DNA of 64,000 bases from Xylophilus sp042867185 (GTDB lineage Bacteria > Pseudomonadota > Gammaproteobacteria > Burkholderiales > Burkholderiaceae_C). The notes under the pieces were generated by a model that did no database searches, had not been told where the DNA came from, and was given only the letters and a program-made list of their open reading frames with translations. The position numbers and the translations under genes are program-made. Shown here in pieces: positions 34,564 to 43,300 of this stretch (within the stretch, counting starts at the first letter, position 1; every line of letters begins with the position of its first letter). The DNA is taken from assembly GCA_042867185.1 (NCBI GenBank), contig JBHZQV010000006.1, forward strand, positions 62,001 to 126,000, read 5' to 3'.

Positions 34564-36567
34564 TCAGCGCTTGGGCGCCAGCCGTGCCATCTGGGCGCGA
34601 AGGGTCTGGTAGGTCTGGTTGCGCGGGTCCATGGACAGGGCCTTGTCCATGTCTTCGATGCCCCCGGCCGTGTTGCCCAGCGCATGGCGCGCCAGCGCGC
34701 GGCCGTAGAAGGCCTGCGCGAACGGACGCTCCGCGATCAGCCTGTCGAACACCGCCAGCGCCTCCTGGGTACGGCCGGCGCCGAGCAGGCTCAGACCGTA
34801 GCCCGACTGGAAGCGCGCGCTGTTCGGGCGGTTCTTGACGAGTTCCGAAAACGCCTGCAGGGCGACGTCGTACTTCTGGACGGTGATCGCGGTTTCCGCA
34901 TGGCGCAGCCGGGCGTTCTCGAGCACCTTCTGCTGCTCTTCGTTGCCGGCGACCGGCGGGCCGTACAGTTCGAGGGCCCGGCCGAAGGCCGCATAGGCAT
35001 CGGGAAAACGGCCGGTCTCGTAGAGCGATTCGCCCAGCTGGTAGTAGAGCTCGGCGCCGCGGTTGCCCTGGGCCTCGGATGCCTTGAAGGCCGCGATCGC
35101 CTCCGCGTGCTTGCGCTGCTGCTGCAGCGCCACACCCTTGTTGAAGGTGGCGAGGCCGCGGGGCTCGCCCAGCCGCTCGGCCATCGTGAAGTCGGCCAGC
35201 GCACTGTCGGTCAGGGATTTCTCCAGGTTCTGGGCGCCGCGGTTCAGGTACGGCCGCCAGCGCCCGACGGCGTTGGCCGGCGCCTGCAGATCGACCTTCT
35301 CCACCGCATCGGACCACACGCTGATGTCGCTCTCGAAGGTGAGGACCCGCTCCAGGGCCAGCCCGCCGAACAGCGTGGCGACCACGAAGCCCGCCGTATA
35401 GACCGCCCGGGGCGCGAAGCCGATCAGGGGCAGGGCGATCAGGCCAGGGATGGCCGCGGCCCACAGGTAGCTGCGGTACAGCACCAATGGATCCTGCACC
35501 CAGACGGTGGCGAACTCGGTCCAGAACAGCAGCAGCGGGAACAGCAGGCACAGCGCGGCGAGGCCCAGTGCGTCGCTGCGCCGCATCACCCGCCACAGGG
35601 ATCCCAGCAGCAGCACGGCATAGGCCAGCGCGCCGACGACCTGCGGAAACGCGGCCAGCGTGAGCGGGAACGCGGGGCGCATGTCGATCGACATCCACTG
35701 CGGATTGGGCAGAAACCACAGCACGCCGTACCGGAAGAACAGGAACGCCTCGTTGAGGATGCTCAGCGGGAACACCGCCGACTGCATGCCGGGGCGCAGC
35801 GCGTCGAGCTGCTGCACCAGCAGCACCGAGGTGGGATCGAACACGCGCCCCAGGAACGAGCCGTACACCTGGGCCAGGAGATAGGCGGCCAGGGCCAGCA
35901 GCAGCATGCAGGCGGCGCCGATGGCGGCGATCTGCTTCGCACCGGGCCGTTTCACGAAGATGTAGAGCGGCACGAAGAACCCGACCAGCATCACCGCGTG
36001 CTCCTTGGCCAGAACCGCCAGCACATAGCCCGCCACCGCGGCGGCGATCCAGCCCTTGTGGTTCCGGCGCAGCCCGCGGACCAGCGCATAGCAGCTCCAC
36101 ACCGAGAAGAAGGTGGCCATCAGCACCGACCGCTGCAGGAGGTAGGCCACGCCGTAGACCGCGACCGGATTCAGCGCGAACAGCGCGACCCCCACGCGCA
36201 GGGCGGCAGTGCGGGACGCCGCGAAGGTTTCGTCGGCCTGGAAATCCTCCGAGAAGGCGGTGCAACCCAGCAGCTCCCTGAACCAGACATACAGGCCGGC
36301 CGTCGTTCCCAGATGGAGCAGGATGTTGAACAGCCGCTGCTTCCACCAGCCGTGCCCCACCACCGCATCCAGCCACACGAAAGAGCCATAGGACAGCAGG
36401 CGCTGCTGGAGGTTCAGCAGGCTGTCGTAGGGGCCGAAGATGGTGCCGTCCGTCAGCCGCAGATCGTCGAAGACCAGCCCGTTGTTCAGCCCGGGAAGGT
36501 AGACACCCAGCACCCCGAGCGCCAGCAGCAGAAAGAAGGCCAGCAGTCCGGTGGTTTTCTTGGTCAT
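34564..36567 (-). CDS. GT-C-like polytopic membrane protein with C-terminal TPR repeats
   Basis: A 667-residue inner-membrane protein. The first 400 residues hold about ten hydrophobic segments. Just after the first one is LPGLNNGLVFDD, an acidic pair in the first periplasmic loop as in GT-C transferases and TMTC proteins. Residues from about 430 are soluble with tetratricopeptide-type repeats (for example RGAELYYQLGESLYETGRFPDAYAAFGRALELY). This suggests a lipid-sugar-dependent glycosyltransferase, but the function is not proven. The ATG at 36567 sits right before the first membrane segment. An earlier ATG at 36624 would lie at the predicted transcript start. Confidence 0.72.
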   Translation of the reverse strand: MTKKTTGLLAFFLLLALGVLGVYLPGLNNGLVFDDLRLTDGTIFGPYDSLLNLQQRLLSYGSFVWLDAVVGHGWWKQRLFNILLHLGTTAGLYVWFRELLGCTAFSEDFQADETFAASRTAALRVGVALFALNPVAVYGVAYLLQRSVLMATFFSVWSCYALVRGLRRNHKGWIAAAVAGYVLAVLAKEHAVMLVGFFVPLYIFVKRPGAKQIAAIGAACMLLLALAAYLLAQVYGSFLGRVFDPTSVLLVQQLDALRPGMQSAVFPLSILNEAFLFFRYGVLWFLPNPQWMSIDMRPAFPLTLAAFPQVVGALAYAVLLLGSLWRVMRRSDALGLAALCLLFPLLLFWTEFATVWVQDPLVLYRSYLWAAAIPGLIALPLIGFAPRAVYTAGFVVATLFGGLALERVLTFESDISVWSDAVEKVDLQAPANAVGRWRPYLNRGAQNLEKSLTDSALADFTMAERLGEPRGLATFNKGVALQQQRKHAEAIAAFKASEAQGNRGAELYYQLGESLYETGRFPDAYAAFGRALELYGPPVAGNEEQQKVLENARLRHAETAITVQKYDVALQAFSELVKNRPNSARFQSGYGLSLLGAGRTQEALAVFDRLIAERPFAQAFYGRALARHALGNTAGGIEDMDKALSMDPRNQTYQTLRAQMARLAPKR

Positions 36568-36627
36568 GGGGTTCTGTGCAAAAACGGGCGGGCCGCACCC
36601 GCCGTGCGACACATAAAAAAACATGCG

Positions 36628-36633
36628 AGTCTA
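36628..36633 (-). promoter_or_regulatory. -10 candidate for the polysaccharide locus
   Basis: On the minus strand, TAGACT followed by CGCATG lies about 60 bases before the chosen ATG of the GT-C/TPR gene. It would start the long minus-strand transcript through the polysaccharide locus. No strong -35 is visible. Confidence 0.37.
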
Positions 36634-36661
36634 AGGGACGACACGAAGCGAAGCGGATTTC

Positions 36662-36683
36662 CGCCGAACGCGCCCTTTCGGCG
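36662..36683 (-). terminator. Hairpin after glnD
   Basis: Perfect seven-base-pair stem (CGCCGAA / TTCGGCG) with an eight-base loop, 11 bases after the glnD stop on the minus strand. No U-run follows, so it may be a weak or factor-dependent terminator. Confidence 0.35.
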
Positions 36684-36694
36684 TCCTCTACGGG

Positions 36695-39316
36695 CTACGG
36701 CCCCTTCAGAACTTCCAGCAACTCCGTCTCGATCGCGATCTGCGCGCGGTTGCGCTGCAGGCTCGGGCCGTCGATCAGGAAGGTGTCCTCCACCCGCTCG
36801 CCCAACGTGCTGATCTTGGCCAGCTGCAGATTGAGCTGGTGCCGGGCCAGCACCCGGGCGATCGAGTACAGCAGGCCGGCGCGGTCGCTGGCGGAGATGC
36901 TCAGCAGCCAGCGCTGGGCGCGGTCGTCGGGCCGCAGCTCGACCCGCGGGGCCACCGGGAAGCTGCGCACCCGGCGCGACACCCGGCCGCGGCTGGGGGC
37001 GGGCAGGGGGCCCGACTGTTGCAGGGCCTGCGGCAGGTCGGTCTGCACCATGCTGACCAGTTCGCGGTAGTGCTCGGGCAGCACCGAGGTCACCACCTGG
37101 AACGTGTCGAGCGCATGCCCGTCGCGGGCAGTGTGTACCTTGGCATCCAGAATGCTGAAGCCGGCCTGGTCGAAGTAGCCGCAGATGCGCGCGAACAGAT
37201 CGGGCGCATCGGGCGTGTAGACCAGCACCTGCAGGCCCTCGCCGACGGTCGACAGCCGCGCCCGCACGATGCAGGCGTCGGTGCCGGGCGCCCCCGACCG
37301 GCGGTCGCCGCGCACATGGCGCGACAGCTGCCGGGCGTGCCAGGCGATGTCGGCCGCGTCGTGGCGCATGAAGTAGCGCACGTCCAGCGTGTCCCACAGC
37401 TTCTTGTGGGCTTCGTGCGGCTCGGCGTGCAGCGCCAGCAGCACCAGGGCCTCGCGCTTGCGCGATTCGATCAGCGCGGCCGGGTTGGGCGTCTGGCCGC
37501 CGAGCGCGCGCAGGGTGTAGCGGTACAGGTCCTCCAGCAGCTTGCCCTTCCAGGCATTCCAGACCTTGGGGCTGGTGCCGCGGATGTCGGCCACGGTGAG
37601 CAGGTAGAGCGCGGTGAGGTGGCGCTCGTCGCCGACCTTCTGCGCGAAGGCGCTGATCACCGCCGGATCGCTCAGGTCGGATTTCTGCGCGATGTGGCTC
37701 ATCGTCAGGTGCTCCTGCACCAGGAAGGCGACCAGATCGGCGTCTTCCTGGCCGATGTCGTGGTCTTCGCAGAACTTGCGCACGTCGCGGGCGCCCAGCT
37801 CAGAATGGTCGCCGCCGCGGCCCTTGGCGATGTCGTGGAACAGCGCGGCGGCGTACAGGATCCAGGGCTTGTCCCAGCCGGCCGCCAACTGCGAGCAGAA
37901 CGGGTATTCGTGCGCATGCTCGGCCATGAAGAAGCGCCGTGCGTTGCGCAGCACCATCAGGATGTGCTGGTCGACCGTGTAGACGTGGAAGAGGTCGTGC
38001 TGCATCTGCCCGACGATGTGGCGGAACACCCGCAGGTAGCGCCCCAGGACCGAGGTCTGGTTCATCAGCCGGATCGCGTGGGTGATGCCGACCGGCTGCT
38101 GCAGGATGGTGCGGAAGGTGGCCCGGTTGACCGGGTCGCGCCGGAACGACGCGTCCATCGCGTCGCGGGCGTTGTAGAGGGCGCGCAGCGTGCGGGCCGA
38201 CAGGCCGCGCAGCCCGATGTGCGTCTCGTACAGCAGGAAGGTTTCGAGGATCGCGTGCGGCTGGGTGCGGTAGAGGTCGTCGCTCGCCACCTCGATCATC
38301 CCGGCCTTCTCGTAGAAGCGCTCGTTGATCGGGATCAGCGCGTGGGTGGTCGGGTTGAGCCGCTCGCCGATGTTCAGCAGCAGGATCTGGCTCAGCTGCG
38401 TGACCGCCTTGGCCGCCCAGTAGTAGCGCCGCATCAATGCCTCGCTGGCGCGGCGGGCCAGCCGGGTGCCGTCGGGTGCGAGCGAGCGGTAGCCGAAGGA
38501 CTCGGCGACGGCCGTCTGCAGGTCGAACACCAGCCGGTCTTCGCGGCGCTTGGCGATCAGGTGCAGCCGGGTGCGGATCAGGCTCAGCAGGGCCTCGTTG
38601 CGCTTGATCTGGCGCACCTCGAATGCGGTGGCCAGGCCGTTGTGGGCCAGCGCGTCCCAGTTCTCGCCGTAGCCGGCGGCGGTGGACACCCACAGGATGC
38701 TCTGCAGGTCGCGCAGGCCGCCGGGCGACTCCTTGCAGTTGGGCTCCAGCGAATAGGGCGTGTCCTCGAACTTGTGGTGCCGCTGGCGCAGCTCCAGCAT
38801 CTTGGCGGTGAAGAAGGCCTGTGGATCGAGCGCCTCGCGGAACGCCTTGCGGAACCGGTGGAACAGGGTGGCGTCGCCGACCAGCCGGCGCGATTCGAGC
38901 AGCGAGGTCTGCACCGTCACGTCGCGGGCCGCCTCGTCCAGGCATTCGGCGGCGGTGCGCACGCTCGACCCGATCTCCAGGCCCGCGTCCCAGCAGCTGC
39001 CGATGAAGCCTTCGATCTTCAGCCGCAGCGCATCGTCGGCATCGGGCTGGGTGCCGTCGGGCAGCAGCAGCAGCACGTCGATGTCGGAGTGCGGGAACAG
39101 CTCGCCCCGGCCGTAGCCGCCCACGGCCAGCAGCGCGAAGCCCTCAGGGAAGGCCGCCCGGGTCCACAGCGTGCCCAGCAGCTGGTCGGCCATCCGCGCC
39201 AGTTGGCGCAGCACGGCGTGGATGCCGCGGGCCGTGGCGCCGCTGCGCTCGGCCGCGTCCAGCAGCGTCGCCTTCTTCTGGCGGTATTCGTCGCGCAGCA
39301 GCGAAAGATCGGACAT
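36695..39316 (-). CDS. glnD: [Protein-PII] uridylyltransferase / uridylyl-removing enzyme
   Basis: Nitrogen sensor that uridylylates PII when glutamine is low and removes UMP when it is high. The 873-residue protein has the nucleotidyltransferase signature GGYGRGELFPHSDID at residues 66-80, an HD hydrolase motif (FHDIAKGRGGDHSELG) around 485-500, and two ACT domains in the last 180 residues that bind glutamine. I chose the ATG at 39316, with AGGAG upstream; a GTG at 39340 is possible. It follows map in the same direction, a common arrangement in proteobacteria. Confidence 0.95.
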   Translation of the reverse strand: MSDLSLLRDEYRQKKATLLDAAERSGATARGIHAVLRQLARMADQLLGTLWTRAAFPEGFALLAVGGYGRGELFPHSDIDVLLLLPDGTQPDADDALRLKIEGFIGSCWDAGLEIGSSVRTAAECLDEAARDVTVQTSLLESRRLVGDATLFHRFRKAFREALDPQAFFTAKMLELRQRHHKFEDTPYSLEPNCKESPGGLRDLQSILWVSTAAGYGENWDALAHNGLATAFEVRQIKRNEALLSLIRTRLHLIAKRREDRLVFDLQTAVAESFGYRSLAPDGTRLARRASEALMRRYYWAAKAVTQLSQILLLNIGERLNPTTHALIPINERFYEKAGMIEVASDDLYRTQPHAILETFLLYETHIGLRGLSARTLRALYNARDAMDASFRRDPVNRATFRTILQQPVGITHAIRLMNQTSVLGRYLRVFRHIVGQMQHDLFHVYTVDQHILMVLRNARRFFMAEHAHEYPFCSQLAAGWDKPWILYAAALFHDIAKGRGGDHSELGARDVRKFCEDHDIGQEDADLVAFLVQEHLTMSHIAQKSDLSDPAVISAFAQKVGDERHLTALYLLTVADIRGTSPKVWNAWKGKLLEDLYRYTLRALGGQTPNPAALIESRKREALVLLALHAEPHEAHKKLWDTLDVRYFMRHDAADIAWHARQLSRHVRGDRRSGAPGTDACIVRARLSTVGEGLQVLVYTPDAPDLFARICGYFDQAGFSILDAKVHTARDGHALDTFQVVTSVLPEHYRELVSMVQTDLPQALQQSGPLPAPSRGRVSRRVRSFPVAPRVELRPDDRAQRWLLSISASDRAGLLYSIARVLARHQLNLQLAKISTLGERVEDTFLIDGPSLQRNRAQIAIETELLEVLKGP

Positions 39317-39359
39317 CGGGTGGGGACTCCTGCCGGACACGCCCGGCGTTGGGCGCGGG

Positions 39360-40190
39360 CTACGCGGTGACGGCGGGTGCGCCGTGCACCGCGGTGTAGA
39401 AGGCCGGCGGCGGCGGGCATTCGGCCGACAGGGTCAGCACCTCGCAGCCGGTCTCGGTGACCAGCACCGTGTGCTCCCACTGGGCCGACAGGCTGTGGTC
39501 CTTGGTGACGATGGCCCAGCCGTCGTTGCCGAACTCTTTCACCTCGCGCCGCCCGGCGTTGAGCATCGGCTCGATGGTGAAGGTCATGCCGGGCTTGAGC
39601 TCTTCCAGCGTGCCGGGCTTGCCGTAGTGCAGCACCTGCGGCTCTTCGTGGAAACTGCGGCCGATGCCGTGGCCGCAGAATTCCCGCACCACGCTGAAGC
39701 CGTGGCCCTCGGCGAACTTCTGGATCGCCGAGCCGATGTCGCCCAGCCGGGCACCCGGCCGGACCTTCATGATGCCGATCCAGAGCGATTCGAAGGTGAT
39801 CGCGCTCAGGCGCCTGGCCGCGATCGACGGCTCGCCGACCATGTACATCCGGCTGGTGTCGCCGTACCAGCCGTCCTTGATGACGGTGACGTCGACGTTC
39901 ATGATGTCGCCCTTCTTCAGCGGCTTGTCGTTGGGAATCCCGTGGCAGACCACGTGGTTCAACGAGGTGCAGAGCGACTTGGGGTAGGGCGAATAGCCCG
40001 GCGGCTGGTAGCCGAGGGTGGCCGACACGCTGCCCTGCCGGGCCATGCATTCGGCGGCGAGCCGGTCGATTTCGTTGGTGGTGACGCCCGGCTTCACATG
40101 CGGCGCGAGGTAGTCCAGCACTTCGGCGGCGAGGCGGCACGCGACGCGCATGCCTTCGATTTCCTGGGCGTTCTTGTAGGTGATGCTCAT
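39360..40190 (-). CDS. map: Methionine aminopeptidase, type I
   Basis: Removes the initiator Met from nascent proteins. The 276-residue enzyme has all the metal-ligand motifs: NVDVTVIKDGWYGDTSRMY (two Asp), CGHGIGRSFHEEP (His), FTIEPMLN (Glu) and QWEHTVLV (Glu). The length is slightly above the usual 265 because of a Pro-rich tail. It is divergent from purL and lies 43 bases upstream of glnD. Confidence 0.96.
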   Translation of the reverse strand: MSITYKNAQEIEGMRVACRLAAEVLDYLAPHVKPGVTTNEIDRLAAECMARQGSVSATLGYQPPGYSPYPKSLCTSLNHVVCHGIPNDKPLKKGDIMNVDVTVIKDGWYGDTSRMYMVGEPSIAARRLSAITFESLWIGIMKVRPGARLGDIGSAIQKFAEGHGFSVVREFCGHGIGRSFHEEPQVLHYGKPGTLEELKPGMTFTIEPMLNAGRREVKEFGNDGWAIVTKDHSLSAQWEHTVLVTETGCEVLTLSAECPPPPAFYTAVHGAPAVTA

Positions 40191-40269
40191 CCGGGAATTA
40201 TCCCATCGGCTCCCCGGCCCGCGCCGCCGCAGGGGCGCAGGCCCGGCCGGCGGGCGGGTGGCGCCGCTT

Positions 40270-40290
40270 TAGAATCCGGGGTTTCCCGGA
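40270..40290 (+). promoter_or_regulatory. purL promoter region: TAGAAT -10 with adjacent palindrome
   Basis: TAGAAT at 40270-40275 is a good -10 element about 100 bases before the purL GTG. It runs into a perfect six-base inverted repeat, TCCGGG-GTTT-CCCGGA (40275-40290), which covers the expected transcript start and could be an operator. No clear -35 is seen. Confidence 0.38.
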
Positions 40291-40376
40291 GCAGCCCGCG
40301 ACCGCCCCATCCAGCGGCGGCCGCGCGGCGCCCGTCCTGCTTCTCGCACCCCGCAGACATCCAACAGGCCGCCCCC

Positions 40377-43300
40377 GTGACCTTGCCCACCCCGACCCCG
40401 CCCGCCATCACTTCCTTCGACGGCGGCAACGCGCTGAGCGAATTCCGCGTGCGCCAGCTGCTGCCGCGCCTGCAGGCGGTGCATCCCCGCATCGACGGCA
40501 TCTCGGCCCGCTTCGTCCACCTGGTGCTGTCGGATGCCGCGCCGGCCCCCGAAGACCACGCCCGCCTGGCGGCACTGCTGACCTACGGCGACCCGTACAC
40601 CGCCCCTGTCGGCGCCGACAGGCCGGGGCAGGGCACCACCATCGTCGTGGCGCCGCGCCTGGGCACCGTGTCGCCCTGGGCCTCCAAGGCCACCGACATC
40701 GCCCACAACTGCGGCCTGGCGGTGCGCCGGGTCGAGCGCATCGTCGAGTACCGTGTCCATCTGAAGCAGCCGCTGCTCGGCAAGGCCACGCTGGACGACG
40801 GCCAGTCGGTGGCGCTGGCCGGGCTGCTGCACGACCGGATGACCGAATCGGTCTTCTTCGACCGGGCCGAGGCCGCCGCGCTGTTCACCGAGCTGCAGGC
40901 CGCGCCGATGGAGCAGGTCGATGTGCTGGGCGGCGGCCGCGCCGCGCTGGTGGCGGCCAACGCCACCTTCGGCCTGGCGCTGGCAGAAGACGAGATCGAC
41001 TACCTGGTCGACGCCTTCACCGGGCTGCGGCGCAACCCGACCGACGTCGAGCTGATGATGTTCGCCCAGGCCAACAGCGAGCACTGCCGCCACAAGATCT
41101 TCAACGCCCAGTTCGTGATCGACGGCCAGCCGCAGCCCGACAGCCTGTTCGGCATGATCCGCAACACCCACAAGCTGCACCCCGCGCATACGGTGGTGGC
41201 GTACTCCGACAACGCCTCGGTTATGGAGGGCCATACCGTCGAGCGATTCCTGGCGAAAAGTGCCTCTGGCCGGGACGTTGCGCCGGCCTATAGCTATCAA
41301 AAAGATAGCAGCCTGCAGCATGTGCTGATGAAGGTGGAGACGCACAACCATCCGACGGCCATCTCGCCGTACCCCGGTGCCTCGACCGGCGCCGGCGGCG
41401 AGATCCGCGACGAAGGCGCCACCGGCCGCGGCTCCAAGCCCAAGGCGGGCATGACGGGCTTCACTGTCTCCAAGCTCTGGCCGGGCGACGACGACTTCGG
41501 CCGGCCGGCGCACATCGCGAGCCCGCTGCAGATCATGACCGAGGGGCCGCTGGGCGGCGCCGCGTTCAACAACGAGTTCGGCCGGCCCAACCTGTTGGGT
41601 TATTTCCGGGAGTACGAGCAGACCGTCGAGAGCGACGTCGACACCGTCCGCCGCGGCTACCACAAGCCGATCATGATCGCCGGCGGCCTGGGCACGATCG
41701 ACGCGGCGCTGACGCAGAAGATCGAATTCCCCGCCGGCTCGCTGCTGATCCAGCTGGGCGGCCCGGGCATGCGCATCGGCATGGGCGGCAGCGCCGCCAG
41801 CTCGATGGCCACCGGCGCCAATGCGGCGGAACTGGATTTCGATTCGGTCCAGCGCGGCAACCCCGAGATCGAGCGCCGCGCGCAGGAGGTCATCAACCAC
41901 TGCTGGCACCTGGGCGCCGGGAACCCGATCCTGGCGATCCACGACGTGGGCGCCGGTGGTTTGTCCAACGCCTTTCCCGAGCTGACCAATGACGCCGGCC
42001 GCGGCGCGCGCTTCGACCTGCGGGCGGTGCCGCTGGAAGAGTCCGGCCTGGCACCCAAGGAAATCTGGTCCAACGAGAGCCAGGAGCGCTATGTGCTGGC
42101 CATCGCGCCCGCATCGCTCGCGCGGTTCCAGGCCTTCTGCGAACGCGAGCGCTGCCCGTTCGCGGTGGTGGGCGTGGCGACCGATACCCGCCAGCTCGTC
42201 GTCGGCGACCTCGACCTGACTTCGCCCACTCTTGTGCAAGTGCAAGACGGCACGGGGGAGGGCGCTCCCGCACCGGCGTCCCACGCCGTCGACATGCCGA
42301 TGGACGTGCTCCTCGGCAAGCCTCCCAAGATGCTGCGCGACGTCAAGACCGTCCAGCGCAGCTTCATGCCGCTGGAACTCACCGGTGTCGCCCTGCAGGA
42401 CGCGGCCATCGCGGTGCTGTCGCACCCGACCGTCGCCTCCAAGCGCTTCCTGATCACCATCGGCGACCGCACCGTCGGCGGCCTGACCCACCGCGACCAG
42501 ATGGTCGGCCCGTGGCAGGTGCCGGTGGCCGACTGCGCCGTCACCCTCGCCGATTACGCCGGTTTCGCCGGCGAGGCGATGGCGATGGGCGAGCGCACCC
42601 CGCTGGCCGCGCTGGATGCGCCCGCCTCGGGCCGCATGGCGGTGGCCGAGGCGATCACCAACCTGCTGGCCGCGCCTATCGAGCTGCCCCGGGTCAAGCT
42701 CTCGGCCAACTGGATGGCCGCCTGCGGCGAGCCGGGTGAAGACGCGGCGCTGTACGCCACCGTGAAAGCCGTCGGCCTGGAGCTGTGCCCCGCGCTGGGC
42801 GTCTCGATCCCGGTGGGCAAGGATTCGCTGTCGATGCGCACCCAGTGGCAGGACGGCGGCACCGCCAAGAAGGTCACCTCGCCGGTCAGCCTGATCGTGA
42901 GCGCCTTCGCCACCCTGGCCGACGTGCGCGGCACGCTCACGCCGCAGCTGGACGCGACCGAGGCCGACACCACCCTGGTCCTGGTCGACCTGGGCCGCGG
43001 CCGGCACCGCATGGCCGGCTCGATCCTGGCGCAGACCCTCTCGCAGACCGGCTGCCCGGTGCAGGACGGCGTGCCCGACCTGGACGATCCGCAGGACCTG
43101 GTGAACCTGGTCGCCGCGGTTAACGCGCTGCGCGCCGAAGGAATGCTGCTGGCCTACCACGACCGCAGCGACGGAGGCCTGTTCGCCGCCGCGGTCGAGA
43201 TGGCTTTCGCCGGCCATGTGGGCGTGGCGCTCAACGTCGATCTGCTGGTGACCGAGGGCGACGGCATCTCCGACAGCCGCGCCGAATACGGCGACGCCAA

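Noticed and set aside
39171..40376. N-terminal extension of purL by about 400 codons
   Set aside because: The frame is open only because of high GC; map is encoded there on the other strand, and PurL similarity starts at the GTG at 40377.
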